Positions 1 to 8,755 of a stretch of 64,000 bases of DNA are shown here, in pieces. Every line of letters begins with the position of its first letter. Within the stretch, counting starts at the first letter, position 1. The translations under genes and the position numbers were made by a program. Under the pieces are notes generated by a model. It was given only the letters and a program-made list of their open reading frames with translations. It ran no database searches and had not been told where the DNA came from. The DNA comes from an uncultured Polaribacter sp. (GTDB lineage Bacteria > Bacteroidota > Bacteroidia > Flavobacteriales > Flavobacteriaceae). The stretch covers positions 186,001-250,000 of the forward strand of contig CALSOT010000002.1 of NCBI GenBank assembly GCA_943788045.1, written 5' to 3'.

Positions 1-790
1 AAGATGATTTTAAATCGGCAAGAAAAATAGAGAAACCATTTACAGCTTCATCTGCAGATAAATTAATCTTAAAAGATAAAGCACATTTTAGAGTTGGTAA
101 TTTTACGGTAAACCCAATGAATGACGGAAGTACTTCTTATTTTCATAATTCTATCGGAGGCTATCATGCGGCAAAATTAGGGCGTTATCAAGAATTATTT
201 GACTTTCAAATTGCCAAAAATAACATGCAGGTTTTAAACATGTTAAATACCAAATATTTTATTGTTGGTAATGATAAAGGTGAAAAACAAGCGCAATTAA
301 ATCCTGATGCAAATGGAAATGCTTGGTTTGTTGATAATGTAAAAGTTGTAAATTCTAGCTAATGAAGAAATGCTAGCTTTAGATTCGTTGAAGACTAAAA
401 GAGGTTGCGGTTTATGCGAAATCTTTGATTAAGCAAAAAGAAATAAAATTCCCGCAAGAAAAAGATTCAACAGCTACAATAGCACTTTTAAATTACGATG
501 TTACCACACTAACATATCAATCTAAAACAGCAAAAGAACAATTTGCAGTTTTCTCCGAAATCTATTATAAAGATGGTTGGAATGCATATGTTGACGGGAA
601 ATTAACACCACATTTTAGAGTGAATTATGTTTTAAGAGGAATGATCGTTCCTGCCGGAAAACATACAATTGAATTTAAGTTTGAGCCAAAAGTAATTCAG
701 CAAGGAAAAATAATTTCCTTATCTTCTTATGGTTTGTTAATCTTTATTACTGTTGGTTGGTTCTTTTATGAACGGAAAAAGAAAGTATGA
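1..790 (+). pseudogene. YfhO family membrane protein, 3' part, two frameshifts
   Basis: This is the C-terminal part of a large YfhO-type membrane protein whose start lies before the window. YfhO-family proteins are polytopic membrane proteins linked to glycosylation of cell-wall or surface polymers. The frame read from base 3 runs to a stop at 360-362. The same protein resumes in another frame and ends at 790 with a last hydrophobic segment and a basic tail (ERKKKV). Removing one base near 359 and one A from the A-run at 397-400 restores a continuous reading through LDSLKTKEVAVYAKSL. These are two +1 insertions about 40 bases apart. The stop overlaps the start of the next glycosyltransferase (ATGA), so it belongs to the surface-polysaccharide operon. 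Either a real pseudogene or a sequencing error is possible. Confidence 0.7.
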
Positions 791-1977
791 AAATAGGAAT
801 GATACTTGATGCTCCGTTTCCACCAGATCCAAGAGTAGAAAATGAAGCAGTTTCTTTGGTAAACGCGGGACATGAAGTTTTTCTTTTTTGTTTAAAATAT
901 GCTAATGAAAAGGCATCCGAAACCATTAATGGAATTCAGGTAAAAAGATATTCTTCTAATAAATTAGAATATAAATTATCCGCTTTAGCGTATACAATAC
1001 CTTTGTATAGTTTCTTGATGAAAAGTAAAATTCATCGTTTTATAAAAGAAACAAAAATAGATGCTTTACATATACATGATATAAGAATTGCTGATGCCGT
1101 TTTTAATGCAAATAAAAAATTTAATGTACCTGTAGTTTTAGATTTACACGATAATATGCCAGAAGTTATGAAGTTGTACCCGCATCTTCAGAAGTTTCCT
1201 GGAAAATATATAATTTCTCCACTAAAATGGAAAAAGAAAGAAAGAGAATTTATAGAAAAAGCGAATAAAGTTATTGCTGTTTCTCCAGAATTTCTTGAAA
1301 ATTTAGAAGAAAGAATTCCTACTTCAAAAGATAAGCTAGTTTTAGTACCAAATACAATTAGAGAGTCTTTTTACACGGATTATCAGTTAGAAGAAACAAT
1401 CACAAATAGATATAAAGACGATTTTGTAATCTTGTATTTAGGTGATACACATTTAAGAAGAGGATTACAAACGGCTATTGAATCTATTTGTTATTTAAAG
1501 GAAATAATTCCGAATATTAGGTTAGTAATTGTTGGTAGAAATACGACAGATGTAATTTTGAAACAGCAAGTTGTCAATTTAAAATTAGAAGATTTTGTTG
1601 ATTTTGAAGGTTGGCAAAACGTATCATTATTCCAATCTTATATTCTATCTAGTGATATTTGCATTTCTCCTTTGCATAGAAATTTACAACATGATGTTGC
1701 GTATGCGAATAAGATTTTTCAATACATGAGTTTGGCAAAGCCACTTTTAGTGAGTGATGCAACTGCACAGAAAAAGTTGGTAGAGAAAAATTATACAGGT
1801 TTGATTCATAAGGAAAGAGATGTAAGCGATTTTTCTGATAAAATTCTAAGACTTTATAAAAATGAAACATTAAGAAATGAATTAGGTCAAAACGGCAAAC
1901 AGTTTATAGAAAATGAGTTTTCTTGGGAACAAACATCAAAAAAACTGCTACATTTATACGATAATTTAGAATCTTGA
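787..1977 (+). CDS. Family 4-like glycosyltransferase
   Basis: This is a predicted cytoplasmic GT-B fold glycosyltransferase that adds a sugar from a nucleotide donor to a growing surface glycan. The N-terminal acceptor domain opens with a Rossmann strand and a PPDPRVENEA segment near residue 12, typical of glycosyltransferase 4-type N-domains. The C-terminal donor domain includes PNTIRESF near residue 190 and NKIFQYMSLAKPLLVSD near residue 310, the usual NKxxEYMxxGKP site in slightly altered form. Length (396 aa) is normal. The start overlaps the upstream YfhO stop by four bases, and its own stop overlaps the TTG start of the next gene, so the cluster is translationally coupled. The sugar and linkage cannot be told from sequence. 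Confidence 0.85.
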   Translation: MKIGMILDAPFPPDPRVENEAVSLVNAGHEVFLFCLKYANEKASETINGIQVKRYSSNKLEYKLSALAYTIPLYSFLMKSKIHRFIKETKIDALHIHDIRIADAVFNANKKFNVPVVLDLHDNMPEVMKLYPHLQKFPGKYIISPLKWKKKEREFIEKANKVIAVSPEFLENLEERIPTSKDKLVLVPNTIRESFYTDYQLEETITNRYKDDFVILYLGDTHLRRGLQTAIESICYLKEIIPNIRLVIVGRNTTDVILKQQVVNLKLEDFVDFEGWQNVSLFQSYILSSDICISPLHRNLQHDVAYANKIFQYMSLAKPLLVSDATAQKKLVEKNYTGLIHKERDVSDFSDKILRLYKNETLRNELGQNGKQFIENEFSWEQTSKKLLHLYDNLES

Positions 1978-3239
1978 AAGTATTAATAATTACATATTAT
2001 TGGCCGCCAGCAGGAGGTTCTGGTGTTCAGCGTTGGTTGAAGTTTGTTAAATATTTACAAGAATTCGGAATAGAACCTGTTGTTTATACAGTTGATAATG
2101 TTACCTATCCAAAAGAAGATAACACTTTACTTAATGAAGTTCCGAAAAATATAACGGTTTTAAAACAACCCATTTGGGAACCAACAGACCTTCTATTTTG
2201 GAAGAAAGATAAACCTCAGAAAAGTGGAATATCAAATGTGAGTAAAAGTGGTTTATTGTCATTTGTTAGAGGGAATTTCTTTATTCCTGATCCTAAAATA
2301 TTTTGGGTAAAACCTTCTGTAAAATATTTACAAGAATATTTAGATTCAAATAAGGTTGATACTATTATTTCTACAGGTCCACCTCATAGCATGCATTTAA
2401 TTGCTAAGAAATTACATCAGAAAAATAATATAAAATGGATTGCAGATTTTAGAGATCCATGGTCTGATTTGTATTACAATAAAGATTTTAATCAACTTTC
2501 ATTTGCTAAGAATAAGAATAAAAAGTTAGAACAAGAAGTTTTAAAAATTGCAGATTCTGTTTTAACAGTCAGTAATTCATTAAAAGAAGAATTTAGTAAA
2601 ACAGCAAATAGAGTAGAAGTAATCACTAATGGTTTTGATGATGAAGTGATAACAGAAAATAGCATCATAAAAGATGCTAAATTCACGATTTCTTATATTG
2701 GTTTATTGCCTAAACAAAGTAATCCGAGAGTTTTATTTAATGTTTTAAAAGATCTTTGTTCTAAGAATGAAGATTTTAAAAATGATTTAAAACTGAATTT
2801 TATTGGTGATATTTCGGATGAAGTTAAAACTGAAATATCGAAGAATAAATTAAACGAAAATACCAATTTTGTTGGTTATGTAAATCATAGGGAAGCCGTT
2901 GAATATCAGAAAAAAGCCCAAGTATTATTATTATTAATTCCGAATATAGAAAAATCTAAAGGAATTTTAACAGGAAAATTATTTGAATATTTAACAGCAA
3001 AAAGACCCATTTTAGCGATTGGACCAGAAGAAGGTGATTTGTCGGAAATTTTAAAAGAAACAAATGCAGGAGTTATAGTTGGTTTTGATAATGAAGAAAA
3101 ATTATCATCAGAAATATTAAAATTATATGATCTATATAAAGAAGGAAATTTAAAAGTGAACTCTAAAAATACAGAAAAATTTCATAGAAAGCAGTTGACT
3201 AAAAAATTGGCAATCATTATTAAAAGTTTACATTCGTAA
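1974..3239 (+). CDS. Glycosyltransferase, GT-B fold
   Basis: This is a second predicted sugar transferase of the surface-polysaccharide cluster. The start is a TTG that overlaps the previous stop; no nearby ATG gives the typical N-terminus KVLIITYYWPPAGGSGVQRW, which is the family hallmark for this glycosyltransferase 4 subgroup. DFRDPWSD near residue 160 follows the acceptor-domain strands. GKLFEYLTAKRPILAIGP near residue 332 is the donor-binding segment, with the conserved Lys and Glu. At 421 aa it has full family length. It sits between another glycosyltransferase and a flippase, which fits assembly of a lipid-linked repeat unit before export. Donor and acceptor are unknown. Confidence 0.85.
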   Translation: MKVLIITYYWPPAGGSGVQRWLKFVKYLQEFGIEPVVYTVDNVTYPKEDNTLLNEVPKNITVLKQPIWEPTDLLFWKKDKPQKSGISNVSKSGLLSFVRGNFFIPDPKIFWVKPSVKYLQEYLDSNKVDTIISTGPPHSMHLIAKKLHQKNNIKWIADFRDPWSDLYYNKDFNQLSFAKNKNKKLEQEVLKIADSVLTVSNSLKEEFSKTANRVEVITNGFDDEVITENSIIKDAKFTISYIGLLPKQSNPRVLFNVLKDLCSKNEDFKNDLKLNFIGDISDEVKTEISKNKLNENTNFVGYVNHREAVEYQKKAQVLLLLIPNIEKSKGILTGKLFEYLTAKRPILAIGPEEGDLSEILKETNAGVIVGFDNEEKLSSEILKLYDLYKEGNLKVNSKNTEKFHRKQLTKKLAIIIKSLHS

Positions 3240-3240
3240 T

Positions 3241-4740
3241 ATGGGCATTATATTAAAACAGTCTTTTAAGAATACACTTTTTATTTTTTTAGGTTTTGGC
3301 CTTGGAGGTATTAATACATTATTTTTATACCCTAATCTTCTAGATGATAAATATTATGGATTGGTAATTTACTTATTGTCAACTTCAAATTTATTAATGC
3401 CATTAATTGCTTTTGGTATACATCATGCAATTGTTAAGTTTTTCTCAAGCTACAATACAAAGGCAGAGAAAGACAGATTTTTGTCTTCAGTGCTTTTTTT
3501 ACCCCTCTTTATAGCATTACCTTTTGCTTTTATCGGCAATCTATTGTACGAAGAAATAAGTAATTATTTAGCTACCGAAGAAAACATAATTATAAAAGAT
3601 TATACATATATAATTTATTTGGTAGCAGTTGCAACATCTTATTTTGAAGTTTTTTACGCTTGGGCTAAAGTTCAGTTTCAGTCTGTTTTTGGGAATATTT
3701 TAAAAGAAATATGGAATAGAGCAATAGTAATGATTTTATTATTAGCTGTTTATTTTAAGTTAATTACAGAATCTGAATTTATTAATTATTTAACAGTAGC
3801 TTATTTTTTAAGAATGTTCATAATGATGTTTTATGCATTCAAATTATATTTTCCAAAAATCACATTCTCTAAACCTGATAACTTTAAAGAAATAATCCGT
3901 TTTTCGTTGTATATTATTTTAGCAGGAAGCGCAGGAGCTATTCTTTTAGATATTGATAAATATATGATTCCGGGAAAAGAATCTTTAGCAACAGCAGCTT
4001 ATTACACAGTGGCTGTTTTTATAGGTTCTTTTATTGAAGCACCAAGTAGAGCTATGCTTAATATTTTACAACCTTTAACTTCTAAAACCTTAAACGAAGA
4101 TAATCATAAAGAAGTGGGTTCCTTATATAAAAAGAGTTCAATCAATTTATTATTAATTAGTGGTTTGTTTTTTGTGCTGATAAATACAAACGTAGTTCAG
4201 TTATTTGAATTATTACCAAAAAAATACTCGGTGGGAGGTGGAGCTATTATTGTTGTTCTAATGATTTCTTTATTAAAACTCTACAATGGTTTTTTAGGCA
4301 ATAACGGAGCAATTATAAACAATTCTAAGTTTTATAAAATAACGTTACCGATTAGTATTTGTATGGCTTTGTCTGTTTATTTTTTGAATAAACTATTCTA
4401 TTATGAGTTAAATATGGGGACAGAAGGTTTAGCGTTGGCGACTTTAATCGTTATATTTTGTGCAAATACTTTTAAATTGTTTTTTGTGAAAACGAAATTC
4501 GCTATCACTCCTTTTACTAATAAATCATTAAAAATGATTATAATTATTGTCACTTTATACTTAGCTTTTAGTTTCTGGGATTTTCCAGTAAGTAATATTT
4601 ATTTTTGGAAATTCCCAGTTCACCCAATTATAAATATGTTTCTAAAGAGTATTGTAATTACAGTTGTATATATATATCTTGTTCTTAAATTGAATATTTC
4701 AAACGAGTTTGATAATCTTCTTAAAAAGTATTACAAATAG
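3241..4740 (+). CDS. Wzx-like polysaccharide flippase (MOP superfamily)
   Basis: This is a predicted inner-membrane flippase that moves lipid-linked oligosaccharide to the periplasm. The 499-residue protein is almost wholly hydrophobic with about 12-14 membrane segments. It shows the polysaccharide-biosynthesis/MurJ superfamily pattern: an N-terminal FLGFGLGGINTLFLYP segment, a central amphipathic stretch with DIDKYMIP near residue 237, and paired helices to the C-terminus. Only one base separates it from the preceding glycosyltransferase. Its 3' end overlaps the 3' end of the convergent small gene by ten bases, with no room for a dedicated terminator. Confidence 0.85.
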   Translation: MGIILKQSFKNTLFIFLGFGLGGINTLFLYPNLLDDKYYGLVIYLLSTSNLLMPLIAFGIHHAIVKFFSSYNTKAEKDRFLSSVLFLPLFIALPFAFIGNLLYEEISNYLATEENIIIKDYTYIIYLVAVATSYFEVFYAWAKVQFQSVFGNILKEIWNRAIVMILLLAVYFKLITESEFINYLTVAYFLRMFIMMFYAFKLYFPKITFSKPDNFKEIIRFSLYIILAGSAGAILLDIDKYMIPGKESLATAAYYTVAVFIGSFIEAPSRAMLNILQPLTSKTLNEDNHKEVGSLYKKSSINLLLISGLFFVLINTNVVQLFELLPKKYSVGGGAIIVVLMISLLKLYNGFLGNNGAIINNSKFYKITLPISICMALSVYFLNKLFYYELNMGTEGLALATLIVIFCANTFKLFFVKTKFAITPFTNKSLKMIIIIVTLYLAFSFWDFPVSNIYFWKFPVHPIINMFLKSIVITVVYIYLVLKLNISNEFDNLLKKYYK

Positions 4741-5039
4741 CAGTCTATAGCGTCTGTTATCATATGAAATAATAGCGCAAAACATAAGATCCTTGTTTTT
4801 TTTAAAAATAATCCAACAAAATAAAAACCAATGGCTATATAAGAATGCAAAGGGTGATAGTTGATGCTGCATCTGTTTTTGTCAAAAATGGGGGTAGCTA
4901 ATAAGTGATCTAAATCGACTAACATAGAGCATATGAAAATTAAATACACCGTTTTCCACTTTTTCCTAAAGAAAAAGTAAGCTATAAAAAGCGGTGCTAA
5001 AAAGTGTAATCCGTAATGTATTATGAATCCCAACGTCAC
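4731..5039 (-). CDS. DUF6122 family small membrane protein
   Basis: This is a 102-residue membrane protein with three or four hydrophobic segments. Conserved His and Asp residues are spread along it: HYGLHF at the start, VDLDHLLATP in the middle, NYHPLHS, and FHMITDAIDCY at the end. This pattern resembles membrane-bound metal-dependent hydrolase-like families, and I recognise it as DUF6122; no activity is established to my knowledge. It is the last gene of the minus-strand run and its start overlaps the wbqC-family stop by four bases. Its 3' end overlaps the convergent flippase gene by ten bases. Confidence 0.75.
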   Translation of the reverse strand: MTLGFIIHYGLHFLAPLFIAYFFFRKKWKTVYLIFICSMLVDLDHLLATPIFDKNRCSINYHPLHSYIAIGFYFVGLFLKKTRILCFALLFHMITDAIDCYL

Positions 5040-5638
5040 AAGAAACTAATTGCATTTGGACCTTCCATAAAGAGCAAATCTAAAATAGATAAATTAGGAA
5101 TAAAACCATGTTTGTCATCAAACATCTGAATATAATTATCGACTAATTTTTTAGGTTTATGTTTAACATCCGAAAGTGCTCTAAAGTCATTTTCTTTTGT
5201 GTTTACAATATATTCTTCAGTTAAAGAATGCTTTTGAGATATCTGTAAAGCATCTGTTACAAATAAAAAGGTGTCAATATTTACATCTTGTAGGAAAGTA
5301 TATTTTCTCTTGAAAATTGGTAGCAAATCATCTTCATAAAACTCATAAAATGGTGAAGTTCTATATGCTGTTTGTAATGATTTTAAGTGATGTTCTTGCC
5401 AAAGAGCATCATTATCTACTAAGAGGTCTTTTGTTTTTTTACGTTGTGTAGTTCCTTTATTTTTGTCTTTTACAGGAATGTTTAGTAACTGTTTCCCGCT
5501 AGAATTAAAGATATAACATCTATTTCTATAGCTTTGTTTCTGAAAATTATCTTCCATTTCGAAAACAACAGTTTCAGTTTTTAAAATCTCAGAATATTCA
5601 GAAATAGGTCCAAAATAAGAAGGAATAAATAATGACAT
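5036..5638 (-). CDS. WbqC family protein
   Basis: This is a 200-residue WbqC-like protein. The family is often encoded in or near surface-polysaccharide clusters and is annotated as a putative glycine/aminotransferase-related protein without firm biochemistry. The N-terminal PSYFGPISEYSEI matches the usual opening of this family. An internal NIPVKDKNKGTTQRKKTKDL region, followed by WQEHHLKSLQTAYRTSPFYEFY near residue 80, is its most conserved block. It lies five bases after the signal peptidase stop and overlaps the following small membrane protein gene, so it is part of the same operon. Confidence 0.85.
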   Translation of the reverse strand: MSLFIPSYFGPISEYSEILKTETVVFEMEDNFQKQSYRNRCYIFNSSGKQLLNIPVKDKNKGTTQRKKTKDLLVDNDALWQEHHLKSLQTAYRTSPFYEFYEDDLLPIFKRKYTFLQDVNIDTFLFVTDALQISQKHSLTEEYIVNTKENDFRALSDVKHKPKKLVDNYIQMFDDKHGFIPNLSILDLLFMEGPNAISFL

Positions 5639-5643
5639 TTACA

Positions 5644-7347
5644 TTATTTTTTAGAAGGTTTCTTTTTCCCTTTATAAAAACTATATCCAAAATACAACCC
5701 AATTAAAGCAAAAACGATGTATCTATAAGACACGGGTTTTCCTTCACCGTGAACAGTTGTGAACATTCTGTCCCATCGAATAGATTTTAGTTTTTCACTA
5801 AAACTAGCTGCGTTAGCATCCCAGCTAAACCAAACCATCACAGGTTTTCCTAAAACATGATCAAAAGGAACATATCCCCAATAACGGCCATCTAAGGAGT
5901 TGTGTCTATTGTCTCCAATTAAGTAAAAATAGTCTTGTTTAAATGTATAAGAGTCCGCTTTTTTCCCATTAATATAAATGTTTTCACCCATAACTTGTAA
6001 ATCATTATTTTCATAATTTTTAATGATTTGCTCGTAAAAAGGTAAAGATTCGGAATCTAATTTAACGGTAACGCCAGCTTCTGGAATATAAATTGGGCCA
6101 AAGTTATCTTGACTCCACCTTAATTTTTCTACATGAGGGAAAATAGCGTTATCAACTCCGTGATTTATTTTTCTCACAGAAGCAGTTAAAGGCATCTTTT
6201 GTAAACGTGCAGCTTCTTCCTCTGTTAAGTTGATGTTTATTTTAGTATCAACATTAATCATTTTTAACTTCCTTGCAAAGTCAGGATTTATCCCACCAGC
6301 AACCTCAGTATATAAGGAGTCTGAACCAATTTTAGATAAGCGCCCGTTTTCGTTAATCGATTTTTGGACTCTATTATCGTTCCAATATTTTGTTAAAATT
6401 TTATAAACGCCAGTTCTTTCTTTTTTAAGCAAGAATTTTGGATACGTATTTTTAGTGATCGGTTTTTTAGCTTCATAAGTATAATAAAACTGTAACTTTG
6501 CTCTGTCTGGCAAAATATTCTTTTTTCCATTAATATAGAAGTAACCGTTTTTCATTTCTAAGGAATCACCAGCTATACCAACACAACGTTTTACATAATT
6601 TGTTTTTTTATCAACAGGTTTGTATGTGAATTTACCGGAATTGTCTCCCCACATAGTTGCTAAGGTGTCTGCCGGCCAATTAAAACAAACAATATCATTG
6701 TTTTTAATTTTTTGTAAACCTGGTAAACGTGTGTATGGAAGTTGAGGGTTCTTTAAATAAGATGCTGTTCCTGTAAATGGTAGAGAATCATGCACCATTG
6801 GTGCAGCAATTGTTGTTGATGGAACTCTTGCTCCATAGTGAAATTTACTTACGAATAAATAATCTCCAATTAATAAAGATTTTTCTAACGAGGAAGTTGG
6901 TATCGTAAAAGGTTGCATAAAATATGTATGAACTAAGGTGGCTGCAATAATTGCAAAAGCAATAGAGCTAATCCATTCACCCAATTCAGAACGAGGCTTT
7001 AAGCTTCTGTCTGTGATGTGTTTTGTGTCTGTAGCGTAATTAATGTAGAATATATAAAGTCCTAAGGTTACAATTACTAAAAAAGAATCTATTTTTTTGT
7101 AAAAACTAAAAGTTCTTATTGTTTCAATCCAAATTACAGGGAACATTAAAAGATTTACAACAGGAATAAATAATAAGACAATCCACCATTTAGGACGATT
7201 TATTATTTTCATTAAAACAATTCCATTATAAATAGGAAGTGCAGCTTCCCAAGCTTTTCTGCCTGCTTTTACATAAAGTTTCCAAGTTCCTAAAAAATGA
7301 ATTACTTGTATTGCTAAAAAAAAGATAAACCATTGTGTAAATGTCAT
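5644..7347 (-). CDS. lepB: Signal peptidase I, long Bacteroidota form
   Basis: This inner-membrane serine protease removes signal peptides from secreted proteins. The 567-residue protein starts with several hydrophobic segments (to about residue 105), a DUF5684-like region, and another anchor at about 127-143. The catalytic Ser lies in IPTSSLEKSL, most likely Ser153, and the general-base Lys is in NYVKRCVG (about 253). The C-terminal signature GDNRHNSLDGRYWG is near 478-491. About 200 residues between the Lys block and the final signature are inserted relative to the short enterobacterial enzyme, a feature I associate with this phylum. It ends with a C-terminal hydrophobic segment and a lysine-rich tail. 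It is separated by 123 bases from dapB and is tightly followed by wbqC. Confidence 0.92.
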   Translation of the reverse strand: MTFTQWFIFFLAIQVIHFLGTWKLYVKAGRKAWEAALPIYNGIVLMKIINRPKWWIVLLFIPVVNLLMFPVIWIETIRTFSFYKKIDSFLVIVTLGLYIFYINYATDTKHITDRSLKPRSELGEWISSIAFAIIAATLVHTYFMQPFTIPTSSLEKSLLIGDYLFVSKFHYGARVPSTTIAAPMVHDSLPFTGTASYLKNPQLPYTRLPGLQKIKNNDIVCFNWPADTLATMWGDNSGKFTYKPVDKKTNYVKRCVGIAGDSLEMKNGYFYINGKKNILPDRAKLQFYYTYEAKKPITKNTYPKFLLKKERTGVYKILTKYWNDNRVQKSINENGRLSKIGSDSLYTEVAGGINPDFARKLKMINVDTKININLTEEEAARLQKMPLTASVRKINHGVDNAIFPHVEKLRWSQDNFGPIYIPEAGVTVKLDSESLPFYEQIIKNYENNDLQVMGENIYINGKKADSYTFKQDYFYLIGDNRHNSLDGRYWGYVPFDHVLGKPVMVWFSWDANAASFSEKLKSIRWDRMFTTVHGEGKPVSYRYIVFALIGLYFGYSFYKGKKKPSKK

Positions 7348-7470
7348 AATATCGTATTTCGTGTATGTCGAGCGCCGTTGATAATTTAAGACTAATAAAA
7401 TCTTCGACTGCGTTCGAGCGAACTAATTTATTTTATATTAGAGTGTATTTGCTCTCTTTTGTTACTATTT
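7348..7470. repeat. Degenerate flavobacterial intergenic repeat (TCGAGCG...CTTCGACTGCG)
   Basis: This spacer between dapB and lepB contains GTCGAGCGCCG at 7367-7377 and CTTCGACTGCGTTCGAGCG at 7402-7420. The arms TCGAGCGC and GCGTTCGA can pair with one G-T pair. These GC-rich words stand out in an AT-rich genome and resemble the CTTCGACTGCGCTCGA-type dispersed repeats I know from flavobacterial intergenic DNA. No protein is encoded here. Confidence 0.5.
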
Positions 7471-8172
7471 TTAACGGATGTTTAACACGTCTTTCATTGT
7501 AAAAACACCTTTTTTACCAATAATCCATTCTGCAGCAACAACAGCACCTAAAGCGAATCCTTTTCTGTTATTCGCGGTATGTTTTATTTCTATAGAATCA
7601 ACTTCAGAATCATACCAAACGGTATGTGTTCCTGGAACATCAGGAATTCTTTTTGCAATAATTGGGATGTTTTCTTTGGATGTTTTGTCTCCTAATTTCC
7701 AATTTTCTTTTGTGGAATTTTCAATAATACCCTCCGCTAGGGTAATTGCTGTACCGCTTGGAGCATCTAATTTTTTTGTGTGGTGAATTTCTTCCATTGA
7801 AATATTATAATCCTCTAAAGAACGCATCATTTTTGCTAATTGTTTATTTAGCTCAAAGAAAATATTGACACCTAAACTATAGTTTGAAGCATAAATAAAA
7901 GCACTATTTTTTTCTTCACAAAGTGCCACGGCATCCTCATATTTTTCCAACCAACCTGTGGTTCCGGAAATAACAGGAACATTATTGTTTATACAATTCT
8001 TAATATTGTTAAAGGCAGAATGAGGTACACTAAAATCTATAGCAACATCTGCTAGAGTAATATCAATTTCATCGTTTACATCTTTTCTAATTACGATTTC
8101 ATGTCCACGGGATAAAGCAATTTTTTCAATTTCTTTACCCATTCTACCATATCCTAATAGTGCAATTTTCAT
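7471..8172 (-). CDS. dapB: 4-hydroxy-tetrahydrodipicolinate reductase
   Basis: This enzyme reduces the product of DapA with NAD(P)H in the lysine and diaminopimelate pathway, supplying peptidoglycan and lysine. The N-terminal nucleotide-binding motif is LGYGRMG (residues 6-12). SGTTGW is at 69-74. The substrate and catalytic signature HHTKKLDAPSGTA is at 130-142, with the His pair and Lys expected for DapB. At 233 residues it is slightly shorter than enterobacterial DapB, as usual in this phylum. It starts one base after the DUF5683 gene stop and belongs to the parAB operon. Confidence 0.96.
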   Translation of the reverse strand: MKIALLGYGRMGKEIEKIALSRGHEIVIRKDVNDEIDITLADVAIDFSVPHSAFNNIKNCINNNVPVISGTTGWLEKYEDAVALCEEKNSAFIYASNYSLGVNIFFELNKQLAKMMRSLEDYNISMEEIHHTKKLDAPSGTAITLAEGIIENSTKENWKLGDKTSKENIPIIAKRIPDVPGTHTVWYDSEVDSIEIKHTANNRKGFALGAVVAAEWIIGKKGVFTMKDVLNIR

Positions 8173-8173
8173 T

Positions 8174-8755
8174 TTAAAAATTATATTTAATGGTTAGACC
8201 TACTTTGGGAGCCTCAACATAAATTGGGTCGTTCATAAAGGTAGGTTTAAATGATAAATTATCATCTGTGTTAAACTGTAGTAAATGTGCATTAACACTC
8301 GCTTCTACAATTTGTAGAACGTATAAAATTACTGTGGTTAATAAAGACATATCTCTGTTTTCTCGCAGTTGATCTTGAGCTCTTTCTAGAGTTTCTTCTG
8401 ATATTATTTCTACACCGTCAACTGTAAACTCGTCTATTAAATTGTTTTTTCTTAATTTATATGCTGTTCTGTATCTTTTAAATTCTTTATTATTATTTAA
8501 ATAATAATAAATACTAGTACCCATAGCACCCCAAACAATGGGAGTTTTCCAATATTTTTTATTGTAAACTTGCCCCATTCCTGGAAAAATAGCAGAATAA
8601 AATGCAGCTTTAGATGGCGATAAAGGATCATAATCACCGCCTTTCTCAATTTTAATATCTTTTCTAGTTTTGGTATTTAAAGAATCTTTCTGTGCTTGAA
8701 TTGTTGCGGAAAAAAACGCAAAAAATAAAATGGATATGATACTTTTTAAAAACAC
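8174..8755 (-). CDS. DUF5683 domain-containing protein
   Basis: This is a 193-residue exported or envelope protein. A signal peptide covers about residues 1-21 (hydrophobic core then IQAQ). The conserved DUF5683 block follows: PSKAAFYSAIFPGMGQVYNK near residue 47, then KYWKTPIVWGAMGTSIYYY. The C-terminus (VGLTIKYNF) looks like a terminal beta-strand of an outer-membrane protein. Function is unknown. It begins immediately after the parB stop and runs into dapB. The parA-parB-DUF5683-dapB-lepB order is a recurring arrangement in Flavobacteriia as far as I know. Confidence 0.85.
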   Translation of the reverse strand: MFLKSIISILFFAFFSATIQAQKDSLNTKTRKDIKIEKGGDYDPLSPSKAAFYSAIFPGMGQVYNKKYWKTPIVWGAMGTSIYYYLNNNKEFKRYRTAYKLRKNNLIDEFTVDGVEIISEETLERAQDQLRENRDMSLLTTVILYVLQIVEASVNAHLLQFNTDDNLSFKPTFMNDPIYVEAPKVGLTIKYNF

